Below the pieces are notes generated by a model. It made no database searches and was not told where the DNA came from. It saw only the letters and a program-made list of their open reading frames with translations. From assembly GCF_050943825.1 (NCBI RefSeq), contig NZ_JBMNPX010000004.1, forward strand, positions 124,001 to 188,000: a stretch of 64,000 nucleotides of DNA, in the 5' to 3' direction. Origin of the DNA: Pseudoflavonifractor sp050943825 (GTDB lineage: Bacteria > Bacillota > Clostridia > Oscillospirales > Oscillospiraceae). Both the position numbers and the translations under genes were made by a program. Of this stretch, positions 37,202 to 44,564 are shown one piece after another. How positions within the stretch are numbered: the stretch's first letter is position 1; every line of letters starts with the position of its first letter.

Positions 37202-37631
37202 ATGTGTTCTGGTTCTGCCAGTCCGCCGGATAGACAAAATAGAGGAACCGGGCGTGTCCCGCCACCGAGAAACGGATGGCGCTGCCCTTGGGGATATAGA
37301 TAATCTCCCCCGGCCCTGCGGATACGGTGCCCCGGTCGGTCTGGATGTCCAGCCGCCCCTCAATCACATAGTCCATCTCGTCATAGTTCAGCGTCCAGGG
37401 GAAGGTGGTGTCGGTCATCTCCATGATGCCCGCACCCAGTCGGGGGCTCTCGTCAAGGGTGAACAGGTCCCGTGTATAGACCCTGTCCCCAGCCCGGCCG
37501 GTGTCCATCCGGTGCTCCTCCGTCACCTTCAGCTGAGGCACCGGAACCTTCTTCACTGCCTCCCCTGGGACCTCCCCCAGTTTCTCCAGCAGCACCTGGC
37601 GCACCAGGGCCTCCAACGTCTGTTTATCCAC
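37200..37631 (-). CDS. eutQ: EutQ-like cupin protein
   Basis: 143 aa. Short N-terminal helix (DKQTLEALVRQVLLEKLG) of the kind used to target cargo to microcompartments, then a cupin barrel (MDYVIEGRLDIQTDRG, GEIIYIPKGSAIRF). EutQ homologues have been linked to acetate kinase activity; here only the fold is visible. Its GTG start overlaps the eutH stop by 8 nt. Last gene of the eut operon. Confidence 0.9.
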   Translation of the reverse strand: MDKQTLEALVRQVLLEKLGEVPGEAVKKVPVPQLKVTEEHRMDTGRAGDRVYTRDLFTLDESPRLGAGIMEMTDTTFPWTLNYDEMDYVIEGRLDIQTDRGTVSAGPGEIIYIPKGSAIRFSVAGHARFLYFVYPADWQNQNT

Positions 37632-38715
37632 GGCTTGCCTCCTTTCTGGTCAGCAGCATGGCCACCGCCACGGCGGACACGCCGCCCACCAGCTTGCCCA
37701 CAATCATGGGGAAAATCATGGACGAGTCAAAGCCTGCGGTAAAGCCCAGGTGATCGCCGAACACAAAGGCCGCCGACACGGCAAAGGCCACGTTGATGAC
37801 CTTGCCCCGGTGGTCCATGTCCTTCAGCATGCCGAACATGGGGATATTGTTGGCCAGGGTGGCCACCATTCCGGCGGCGGCGATGTCGTTCATGCCCAGC
37901 AGGTGTCCCAGCTTCATCAGGGGCTTGCGGAACACCTTGGTGATGACGTACACCAGAGGGAACGCTCCCGCCAGCACCACGGCGATGTCGCCCACCACGG
38001 TGAAGCCCTCCTCAATGGGGGTGAGGCCGGGCAGAATGGTGATGGGGGTCAGCTTCTGGACAATGGCGATAGCCAGGCCCACGGTGATGATGACCACCAC
38101 CGCCCTGCCGAACACCTGAAAGCCCTTGACCATGCCGTTTGGGATCTTCCACAGGCCGATGGCAATGAGCACGGCGATGAGCACGATGGGGATCAGATTG
38201 CGCAGCACCATGCCGATGTTAAACCCGGCCGCCAGGCCGCCCACCAGGGAGCCCAGAGGAATTGTGACCACGCCTGCCAGCACGCCGGAGGCCAGAGCGG
38301 GCCGGTCCTCCTTTTGAATGATGCCCAGGCCCACGGGAATGGTGAACACAATGGTGGGCCCCAGCATGGCGCCCACGATGAGGCCGCCGAACTGCCCCGC
38401 CTCTTCCGTCAGAGCCAGCTCCTTGGCCAGGGGCGCGCCGCCCATGTCGTTGGCCAGAATGGTACCCACGAACATGGCCGGGTCGGCCCCCAGGAACTGG
38501 TACACCGGCACCACTACCGGTCTCAATACGTCGGCCAGCACCGGCGCCAGGCAGATGATGCCGATCATGGACAGCGCCAGGGCGCCCATATTCATAATAC
38601 CCTCTTCAAACTTCTCCCCCAGGCCGAAGCGGTTGCCCAGAATCCGGTCCACCGCGCCCAGGACCATGAAGAGGACCATTAGATAGATGATAATCTCGTT
38701 GATGGACAAATTCAT
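37624..38715 (-). CDS. eutH: Ethanolamine permease EutH
   Basis: 363 aa with about ten membrane segments. Family landmarks: MNLSINEIIIYLMVLFMVLG start, ANDMGGAPLAKELA, GFTAGFDSSMIFPMIVGKL. Brings ethanolamine across the membrane for EutBC. The ATG follows AGGAAAGGGG. Sits between eutN and eutQ. Confidence 0.95.
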   Translation of the reverse strand: MNLSINEIIIYLMVLFMVLGAVDRILGNRFGLGEKFEEGIMNMGALALSMIGIICLAPVLADVLRPVVVPVYQFLGADPAMFVGTILANDMGGAPLAKELALTEEAGQFGGLIVGAMLGPTIVFTIPVGLGIIQKEDRPALASGVLAGVVTIPLGSLVGGLAAGFNIGMVLRNLIPIVLIAVLIAIGLWKIPNGMVKGFQVFGRAVVVIITVGLAIAIVQKLTPITILPGLTPIEEGFTVVGDIAVVLAGAFPLVYVITKVFRKPLMKLGHLLGMNDIAAAGMVATLANNIPMFGMLKDMDHRGKVINVAFAVSAAFVFGDHLGFTAGFDSSMIFPMIVGKLVGGVSAVAVAMLLTRKEASRG

Positions 38716-38739
38716 TGCCCCTTTCCTGTTCTCTCAGGG

Positions 38740-38973
38740 CTAGGTCTGGTCCACGATGCCCACCACGGCGGCGTCCACCGGGACGTCCTTCCCGGCGGCC
38801 ACACGGGCCGCACCGCCGGTGGCCACCAGCACCCGCTCTCCCTCACCCGCGCCCACGCAGTCGGCGCAGATGAGGAGCTGTTCCCCCACCCGGACGGTGA
38901 GAAAGGACTTGCCGAAGAGGCCGGGGGACTTCTTGGTGGACCAGATATTACCCTCTACCGTACCCAGCAGCAC
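38740..38973 (-). CDS. eutN: EutN/CcmL-type microcompartment vertex protein
   Basis: 77 aa, somewhat shorter than the usual 85-95. The opening LLGTVEGNIWSTKKSPGL and FLTVRVGEQLLICADCVGAGEGERVLVA follow the BMC-P pentamer fold, ending in DAAVVGIVDQ. Starts at GTG 38973 with GAGGAGGGGG 7 nt before it, inside the end of the preceding small gene (26-nt overlap). It caps the vertices of the ethanolamine compartment. Confidence 0.9.
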   Translation of the reverse strand: MLLGTVEGNIWSTKKSPGLFGKSFLTVRVGEQLLICADCVGAGEGERVLVATGGAARVAAGKDVPVDAAVVGIVDQT

Positions 38974-39238
38974 GGCCGCCCCCTCCTCTCCGGATACCCA
39001 GCTCCCGCAGCTCCCGCTCCATGGCGGTAAAGCGGACGTAGATCCCCCGCTCGGCAGTGCGGGCGTATTTCTTGTACTCCAGGGCCCCGTCGGCCAGGTA
39101 GACCCGCCGTCCCTCCAGCAGAGCCAGAAGAACCGTCCGTTCCTCCTCCGTCAGGGCCACGCCCAGGGAGAGGAGGGCCATCTGCTCGATGGGGAGATGG
39201 GTGATGATCAGGTCTCCGCCCCGCTCCTCCAGCGTCAC
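38948..39238 (-). CDS. Small eut-locus protein (eut_hyp-like)
   Basis: 96 aa beginning MTLEERGGDLIITHLPIEQMA, with LLEGRRVYLADGALEYKKY in the middle, a block resembling the uncharacterised ethanolamine-utilisation protein family found between pduL and eutN in Firmicutes (TIGR02536-like), but only half its usual length. The GTG overlaps the pduL stop (GTGA) and the 3' end overlaps eutN, so it is embedded in the operon. The frame stays open upstream into pduL, but those residues are the antisense-of-frame reading of pduL, not homologous sequence. The Gly/Arg-rich tail (GGGGRAAGYGRG) may come from sharing sequence with the eutN RBS. Confidence 0.6.
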   Translation of the reverse strand: MTLEERGGDLIITHLPIEQMALLSLGVALTEEERTVLLALLEGRRVYLADGALEYKKYARTAERGIYVRFTAMERELRELGIRRGGGGRAAGYGRG

Positions 39239-40071
39239 AGGCCCTCTCCCCCTGTCACAGGGATGGCCCGGTCCCCCCTGCGGAAGCCGCAGGCGTTGGC
39301 CTCGTCCCCGGAAAGGCCGGCCTTTCCGGGGACCCCGTTTGGAATCTGTTCGGGCAGAGTGAATCTGCCCTCCATCGAGGTTTTGCTGGGCAAAACGCTC
39401 GGGACGCGCCATTCGGCGCGATCACGACGAGGCTGGTCAGCTCTCTCTCCCTCGCAGCCAGGCAGTGGAATGGCCCGGTCCCCCCTGCGGAAGCCGCAGG
39501 CGTTGGCCTCATCGTAGTCCAGGTGGACGGCGGTGGAGAATTTGGGGGAAATGCGTACCTCCACCGCCTCAAAGGTAACCGGACGGCTGGTGAGGGTGCG
39601 GAGCCGGATGTCCTGCTTGTCGGACAGACCCCACCGTGCCGCGTCCTGGGGCGTCATGTGGATGTGCCGCTTGGCGGCGATGACACCCTGTTTCAGGGTG
39701 AGTTCCCCCGCCGGTCCCCGGAGCACAATGCCCGGCGTACCGGCTGTGTCCCCCGAGATGCGCACCGGGGGCGTGATGCCCAGGGCCACCCCGTCCGTGA
39801 GGGAGATCTCCACCTGGCTCTCGGGCCGCTCGGGGCCCAGCACCACCACGTTGCCCAGCTGGCCTTTGGGGCCCACCAGGGTCACCCGCTCGGCACAGAC
39901 GAACTGCCCCGGCTGGGACAGGTCCCGCACCTTCTCCAGCCGGTGGCCCGGTCCGAACAGGGCCTCCACATGGGCCCGGCACAGATGGACATGCCGTCCG
40001 CTTGCCTCCAGGGGCACGGTCAGCCTCTCCACCACCGCCTCCGCCAGCCGTTCCAGCGCTGTGTGTTCCAT
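39235..40071 (-). CDS. pduL: PduL-type phosphate acyltransferase carrying an in-frame insertion
   Basis: 278 aa; the family is about 210. Converts acetyl-CoA to acetyl phosphate inside the compartment. The two zinc sites are evident: SGRHVHLCRAHVEALFG near residue 25 and AKRHIHMTPQDA near 135, then VEVRISPKFSTAVHLDYDEANACGF. After DEANACGFRRGDRAIP the normal C-terminus is interrupted by about 69 extra residues and the same 16-residue motif appears again before the stop. At DNA level this is a 207-bp in-frame insertion with a 41-bp direct repeat. Since the family motifs precede the insertion, enzyme function may survive. Starts directly after the eutT stop. Confidence 0.9.
   Translation of the reverse strand: MEHTALERLAEAVVERLTVPLEASGRHVHLCRAHVEALFGPGHRLEKVRDLSQPGQFVCAERVTLVGPKGQLGNVVVLGPERPESQVEISLTDGVALGITPPVRISGDTAGTPGIVLRGPAGELTLKQGVIAAKRHIHMTPQDAARWGLSDKQDIRLRTLTSRPVTFEAVEVRISPKFSTAVHLDYDEANACGFRRGDRAIPLPGCEGERADQPRRDRAEWRVPSVLPSKTSMEGRFTLPEQIPNGVPGKAGLSGDEANACGFRRGDRAIPVTGGEGL
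39263..39510 (-). mobile_element. Hairpin-rich insertion flanked by 41-bp direct repeats inside pduL
   Basis: Identical 41-bp copies at 39263-39303 and 39470-39510 bracket 166 bp of unique sequence with four successive perfect inverted repeats: a 26-bp palindrome (39306-39331), GGGCAGA/TCTGCCC (39352-39358, 39364-39370), GTTTTGC/GCAAAAC (39380-39386, 39390-39396), CGCGCC/GGCGCG (39405-39410, 39415-39420). Net addition is 207 bp (69 codons), so the frame is kept. No transposase; this could be a small non-autonomous element or a duplication-type insertion. Confidence 0.75.
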
Positions 40072-40803
40072 TTACTTCACCTCCCGGGGATACTTCCCCG
40101 CCTTGAGCTTGATCATCATGATCCACATCAGGGAGGACAGGCGGTTTAGCCCCAGAATCATGTCCGGCCTCTTCACGCCGCCATCGGCGTCCCGGAAGGC
40201 GGCATAGGCCGCCAGCTCGGTGCGCCGCACCACGGTGCGCACCTTGTTCACCGCCAGAATGGCGGGGGAGTCGGTGTAGTGGGGCATGAAGTGGGGCTGA
40301 CCCAGGTACTTCTCCGGGTAGTGGGAGTACTCCCGCAGCTCCGCCGGGCCGTACCCGCACAGCGCAATCTCCCCCACCGGCTCGTCCAGCACGTCGAAGC
40401 GGATGAACCGCCGCACAAAGGTCAGCACCTCCTCCAGCTCCTGTGCCAGAGCGGGATAGCCCGCCCTGGCACAGGTCTGCTGGGCCAGGAGAATCTCCGC
40501 CTCCAGGCTGTCAATGCAGCCCCGGAAGGCGATGCGGGGGTGGTCCTTGTCCACCAAAATGTTGCCCTTCAGGTGGGTCATGTGCTCCGGCTTCTCCACC
40601 AGCACCGCCCCGGACAGGGTACAGTACTTGGGCCGCTCCCCCGTCTCCTCAGAATTGCCCTGGGGATAGACCACCTCCACCCCCTTTTCTTTTAGCCAGT
40701 CCCGGGCGGCAGGGGTGAGAACCTCCCCCGCCCGGACCACCACCGGCCCTCGGGTGCCGCCGCCGGACATGCGGCGCACGTCCTCCTCGGTCAGCAGCGC
40801 CAC
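40072..40803 (-). CDS. eutT: EutT-like cob(I)alamin adenosyltransferase
   Basis: 243 aa. Makes adenosylcobalamin for the EutBC lyase. N-terminal segment LTEEDVRRM...VLTPAARDWLKEKGVEV, then KPEHMTHLKGNILV and FRGCIDSLEAEILLAQ of the cobalamin adenosyltransferase fold. The His-x11-Cys-Cys-x-x-Cys metal motif of enteric EutT is not seen, as in other Firmicutes versions. GTG start 3 nt after the shell-protein stop. Confidence 0.88.
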   Translation of the reverse strand: MALLTEEDVRRMSGGGTRGPVVVRAGEVLTPAARDWLKEKGVEVVYPQGNSEETGERPKYCTLSGAVLVEKPEHMTHLKGNILVDKDHPRIAFRGCIDSLEAEILLAQQTCARAGYPALAQELEEVLTFVRRFIRFDVLDEPVGEIALCGYGPAELREYSHYPEKYLGQPHFMPHYTDSPAILAVNKVRTVVRRTELAAYAAFRDADGGVKRPDMILGLNRLSSLMWIMMIKLKAGKYPREVK

Positions 40804-40806
40804 GGC

Positions 40807-41106
40807 TTACTGCCCGTCGTACTCGCCCTTGCCGTGGGGCAGGACGGAGTCCACCTCGGCGTGGGGGCGGGGGATGACGTGGACGCTCACCAGCTCGCCC
40901 ACCTTCTCCGCAGCAGCGGCGCCGGCGTCGGTGGCCGCCTTGACGGCTCCCACGTCGCCCCGGACCATCACGGTCACCAGGCCGCCGCCCACCTGCTCCT
41001 TGCCCACCAGCTGGACGTTTGCTGCCTTCACCATGGCGTCCGCCGCCTCAATGGCGGCCACCAGACCGCGGGTCTCCACCATACCAAGTGCATTTGTGTT
41101 AGCCAT
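40807..41106 (-). CDS. eutM: EutM BMC-H shell protein, short form from internal start
   Basis: 99 aa, the ordinary BMC-H length, starting MANTNALGMVETRG. The ATG at 41106 lies within the longer frame and has its own AAAAGGAG site 8 nt upstream, so standard-size hexameric shell protein is almost certainly made. The long form would then be a minor shell or cargo-linking variant. Confidence 0.85.
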   Translation of the reverse strand: MANTNALGMVETRGLVAAIEAADAMVKAANVQLVGKEQVGGGLVTVMVRGDVGAVKAATDAGAAAAEKVGELVSVHVIPRPHAEVDSVLPHGKGEYDGQ

Positions 41107-41502
41107 TTTCCTGTCTCCTTTTCCGTTGTGCGCCCCGGAAACGGGGCCTTTTGTATGATTCCCACCCTGAGGCATATTCTGTCCCCCGGGTGTTTTTTCC
41201 ACATCTGCCCGGCCCATTGTGGAAACCGGGTTTTCCTTTTCCTCCGTCCGGGCGGCACGTTCCCGCTTTCTGCGGGGCTTCTTCTCCGCTTTTTCTTCCA
41301 CAGCCTTGACGGGCATGTGGGGCGCGCCGCCCACGGTTCCAGCAGGTTCGCCGTTTGGGGCGGTTACCGGGTGCTCCACGGCCTCCTCCCCCTCGGCCCC
41401 GGCGGGCTTGGCCGCCATCAGGCTGTTGGTCAGATTCTGCACCTCCTGCAAAAGGTGCTCCTGGGGGTTGAGCAGCACGCCGTCGGCGTTGACCTCGCTC
41501 AT
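40807..41502 (-). CDS. eutM: EutM-type BMC-H shell protein with 132-residue N-terminal extension (long form)
   Basis: 231 aa in one frame. The ATG at 41502 overlaps the eutE stop (ATGA) and has GAGGAGG 8 nt upstream, as good a start as any in the operon. Residues 1-35 could form an amphipathic helix (LLNPQEHLLQEVQNLTNSLM), 36-75 are Ala/Pro/Gly-rich, 78-100 very basic (EKKPRRKRERAARTEEK), 100-132 low complexity. From residue 133 comes a complete BMC-H domain (ALGMVETRGLVAAIEAADAM, VRGDVGAVKAATDAG, HVIPRPHAEVD). The basic part recalls the nucleic-acid-binding extension of EutK, which is C-terminal there. An internal start for the short form is listed separately. Confidence 0.8.
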   Translation of the reverse strand: MSEVNADGVLLNPQEHLLQEVQNLTNSLMAAKPAGAEGEEAVEHPVTAPNGEPAGTVGGAPHMPVKAVEEKAEKKPRRKRERAARTEEKENPVSTMGRADVEKTPGGQNMPQGGNHTKGPVSGAHNGKGDRKMANTNALGMVETRGLVAAIEAADAMVKAANVQLVGKEQVGGGLVTVMVRGDVGAVKAATDAGAAAAEKVGELVSVHVIPRPHAEVDSVLPHGKGEYDGQ

Positions 41503-42962
41503 ACGTTCAGCCTCCTCATGATCAGGCGTACCAGCTCGTCCATGGCGGCGGCGTCAACCGTCCCACGGGCTTCCGTGCGGCAGGCCGAACCTCCCCGGAG
41601 CTCCTCCAGCTCTTTGACGCCCCAGGCCACCCGCTTGATGTTGATGAGGTCCAGGGGGCCGATGTTGTTGGAGCTGGAGGAGCCGCCCACCGCGCCGCAG
41701 CCCAGTGTGAGGGCGGGGAACAGGCAGGTGCTGGCGCCGATGCCGCCCAGGGAGGAGGGCGTATTCACCAGCACCCGGCTGGCGGGCACGGCGGCGGCGA
41801 ATTTCTTGACCACGTTCTCGTCCTCGGCGTGGATGGAGAAGGTGTGGCCCGCGCCCTCCCACTCCAGAATCTCCACGCACCGGCGGAGAGCCGCCTCCTC
41901 GTCGCTCTCCACGTAGAGAGCCAGAATCAGCCCCAGCTTCTCATTGGAGTAGGGGTAGCCGGGACCCACGCCAGTCTCCCGGGCCACCAGCACTCTTGTG
42001 CCCGCCGGGATGCCGGACAGTCCGGCCAGTGCGGCCACCTGCTCCACGCTCTTGCCCACAATGGCCGGGTTCATGGTGCCGTTGGGCCGGAGGATGCACT
42101 TGGAGAGGGCCTTGTGCTGCCCGTCGCTGAGGATGCAGGCCCCCTGGCGCGTTAACTCCGCCGTCACGGCGCTCTCCATCTCCTTGGTGACCACAATGCT
42201 CTGCTCACTGGCACAGATGGTGCCGTTGTCAAAGGTCTTGGAGTCCAGAATCCGCTTCACCGCCATGGGTACGTCTGCCGTGCGGTGGATATAGGCCGGG
42301 CCGTTGCCCGCGCCCACGCCGATGGCCGGGGTGCCCGAGGAATAGGCCGCCTTGACCATGGCCCCGCCGCCCGTGGCCAGGATGAGCCGGGTATCCCGGT
42401 GCTTCATCAGGGCGCTGGTGGCCTCCATGGTGGGGGTGGAGATGCAGGAGATGCTCCCCGTGGGAGCCCCCGCCCCCTCCGCCGCCCTGCGGACCACCGC
42501 CACCGTCTCCCGGATACAGTTGAGGGCGCTGGGGTGGGGGGAGAAGATGATGGGGCTGCCCGCCTTGAGGCAGATCATGGCTTTGTAGATGACAGTGGAG
42601 GTGGGGTTGGTGGAGGGCACCAGCCCGGCCACAATGCCCACGGGCACGCCGATGTCGATGATGCGCTTCTCCCGGTCCTCGGCCAGGATGCCGATGGTGC
42701 GCTCGTTCTTGATGGCCTCGTAGAGGGTGAGAGCGGCGAAGCGGTTTTTCAGCTCCTTGTCCTCTTTTTTGCCAAAGCCGGTCTCCTCCACGGCCATGGC
42801 GGCCAGCCGCCCGGCGTGCTCCGCGCCCGCCGCCGAGATGGCGGCCACAATTTTGTCAATCTGGCCCTGGTCCATCCGGGCCAGAGCCCGCTGGGCCTCC
42901 TTGGCCGTCTTAATCAGGTCCCGGACCTCCTGGACCGACTGTAAATCCTTATCCAGCTGCAT
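41499..42962 (-). CDS. eutE: CoA-acylating acetaldehyde dehydrogenase EutE
   Basis: 487 aa. Oxidises acetaldehyde to acetyl-CoA with NAD+ inside the compartment. The catalytic Cys lies in FDNGTICASEQSIVV; nucleotide-binding region GLVPSTNPTSTVIYKAM. The N-terminal helix QLDKDLQSVQEVRDLIKTA and the short C-terminal helix after an Ala-rich linker (MDELVRLIMRRLNV) are both plausible encapsulation peptides. ATG 42962 follows AGGAGGGA by 7 nt. The stop is coupled to the long EutM start. Confidence 0.95.
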   Translation of the reverse strand: MQLDKDLQSVQEVRDLIKTAKEAQRALARMDQGQIDKIVAAISAAGAEHAGRLAAMAVEETGFGKKEDKELKNRFAALTLYEAIKNERTIGILAEDREKRIIDIGVPVGIVAGLVPSTNPTSTVIYKAMICLKAGSPIIFSPHPSALNCIRETVAVVRRAAEGAGAPTGSISCISTPTMEATSALMKHRDTRLILATGGGAMVKAAYSSGTPAIGVGAGNGPAYIHRTADVPMAVKRILDSKTFDNGTICASEQSIVVTKEMESAVTAELTRQGACILSDGQHKALSKCILRPNGTMNPAIVGKSVEQVAALAGLSGIPAGTRVLVARETGVGPGYPYSNEKLGLILALYVESDEEAALRRCVEILEWEGAGHTFSIHAEDENVVKKFAAAVPASRVLVNTPSSLGGIGASTCLFPALTLGCGAVGGSSSSNNIGPLDLINIKRVAWGVKELEELRGGSACRTEARGTVDAAAMDELVRLIMRRLNV

Positions 42963-42972
42963 GGAATCCCTC

Positions 42973-43626
42973 CTAAATTTCCCGGGGCCGGGCCGCAATT
43001 GCCTTCACTGCCTCGGCAAAGGCCGCACAGGCGGCATTGCAGGCACTCTGGGTGCCGGTGAGCAGACCGCCGCCGAAGTTGGTCTCGCTGGGCGGCTCAT
43101 AGAGCGTCACCAGCTCCACGTCCGCCGCCTTCAGCGCCTCGTCCAGCCCCACCACCGCCTCCAGGGGCGGGGCGATGAGGTAGGCCAGCGCCTCCCCCTC
43201 GACCACCCCCGCTGTCTGGGACAGGTAGGTGCCCGTGCGGGAGACAGTGTGGGCAAAATAGACCACCGAGCCGTCCTCATTGGCGGAGCGGAAGCCGCCG
43301 CCCTCCTGGAGGAAGGCCACCGCCGCCCGCAGGCCGCTCTGGACCTCCGCCGGGTTGGGCCCGGCTAGAATACCGATGACCTCACCGGCCAGTTTGGTGG
43401 AGGCATTGGCCGCCCCCGCGTACAGACTCCGGCCGTACACCACCTCCACGGCGGCGGCCTTGGTGGCCTCGTCCAGGGCGCAGTAGGTCATGTCGTCGCA
43501 GTCGGTGGTGAGGATGCCGATGGAGCGGTGGCCGTCGGGCAGGGCCAACTGTTTGGCCAGCCCCTCGCTGACGTTGGCGATGGTGTGGGTGGCCAGTACC
43601 TTGACAGGAATCAGCTCATCAATCAT
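42973..43626 (-). CDS. eutL: EutL trimeric microcompartment shell protein
   Basis: 217 aa tandem BMC domain (BMC-T). Opening DELIPVKVLATHTIANVSEGLA, TDCDDMTYCALDEATKAA and SETNFGGGLLTGTQSACNAAC are family hallmarks. It forms the gated pore tile of the shell. Between eutC and eutE in the operon. Confidence 0.95.
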   Translation of the reverse strand: MIDELIPVKVLATHTIANVSEGLAKQLALPDGHRSIGILTTDCDDMTYCALDEATKAAAVEVVYGRSLYAGAANASTKLAGEVIGILAGPNPAEVQSGLRAAVAFLQEGGGFRSANEDGSVVYFAHTVSRTGTYLSQTAGVVEGEALAYLIAPPLEAVVGLDEALKAADVELVTLYEPPSETNFGGGLLTGTQSACNAACAAFAEAVKAIAARPREI

Positions 43627-43638
43627 GGTTCCGCCCCC

Positions 43639-44550
43639 TTACAGCTTCAAATCAATGCCGGAGGCTTTCTTCTCCAGCATGGTGTGAATCAGTTCCGCGA
43701 TGTGTGCGCCTGCCTCCACCGCTGTGGTTCCCTGCCGGTGGATGTTGGAGACCACCGTGCGCTTGGACTCGGGGATACCGATGTGGGGCTGGTAGGTGAT
43801 ATAGGCGGACATGGACTCAGCGGTCACCAGTCCGGGCCGCTCCCCCACCAGCATGCACACCACCTCCGCGCCGGTCATGTCGCCGATGTGGTCGGAGGCT
43901 CCCACCCGGCAGAACTTGACGAAGAGCGCCGGCCCCGCCTCCAGCCCGTAGGCCTTCAGGCCGCCCTTGATGGCCTCCAGGCAATCCAGGGCGTTGGCCT
44001 CAATGGCGGCGGAGCTGAGGCCGTCCCCCACCACCAGGGCCACCCTGGGCTTCTGCCCCAGGGTCTGGCGGATAATGGCCTGGTTGGCCTCGTCAAACCG
44101 GCGGCCCTTGTCGGGCCGGGTCAGGTACTCGTCCTTGTCCTTACACAGGGTCTGCACCGGCACAAAGCCCCCCTTCTTCACAAATGCCTCGTCCACCATG
44201 GAGAAGCAGGAGTCCTGAGCCGCCGCGTGATCGGCCCGGAAGCGGAGCATGGTGGCGGTCTTGTACCGGGCGCCCGCCCGGCCCAGGCCAATGCGGGCGG
44301 GGGTCTTCTGCTTCAGGTCCAGAAATGCCCTCCCGTTTCTGGGGTTGTCCACCAGATACTGCCGCCGCAGGTCGGTCTGGGTGATGTCCGGGATGGCGGC
44401 GGCAGGGTCAATATTCCCGGCCGCCGGACGGATCACCCCCTGGGGTTCCATGGGGTGGTAGTCGCTCCCCTTCACCTGGGGAGTGGGGGCCTGTCCGGCC
44501 ACCTCGGCGATCATGCGCTCAATGAGGGCGCGCAGCTCTTTTTCTTGCAT
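43639..44550 (-). CDS. eutC: Ethanolamine ammonia-lyase small subunit EutC
   Basis: 303 aa. N-terminal targeting helix (MQEKELRALIERMIAEV), linker, then the B12-binding catalytic partner of EutB: ARIGLGRAGARYKT, RFRADHAAAQDSCF, VGDGLSSAAIEANA, VCMLVGERPGL and AYITYQPHIG. The frame is open upstream into eutB, but ATG 44550 with GGAGGGAAAG upstream is the start; the upstream part is a shadow of eutB. Confidence 0.95.
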   Translation of the reverse strand: MQEKELRALIERMIAEVAGQAPTPQVKGSDYHPMEPQGVIRPAAGNIDPAAAIPDITQTDLRRQYLVDNPRNGRAFLDLKQKTPARIGLGRAGARYKTATMLRFRADHAAAQDSCFSMVDEAFVKKGGFVPVQTLCKDKDEYLTRPDKGRRFDEANQAIIRQTLGQKPRVALVVGDGLSSAAIEANALDCLEAIKGGLKAYGLEAGPALFVKFCRVGASDHIGDMTGAEVVCMLVGERPGLVTAESMSAYITYQPHIGIPESKRTVVSNIHRQGTTAVEAGAHIAELIHTMLEKKASGIDLKL

Positions 44551-44564
44551 CTTCTTTCCCTCCT

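Noticed and set aside
39306..39331. The 26-bp palindrome as a terminator inside pduL
   Set aside because: No T-run follows on either strand and coding continues through it; it belongs to the insertion.
39239..39412. N-terminal extension of the small eut-locus gene into pduL
   Set aside because: These codons read the pduL insertion in another frame and have no homology; GTG at 39238 with the GTGA overlap is the natural start.
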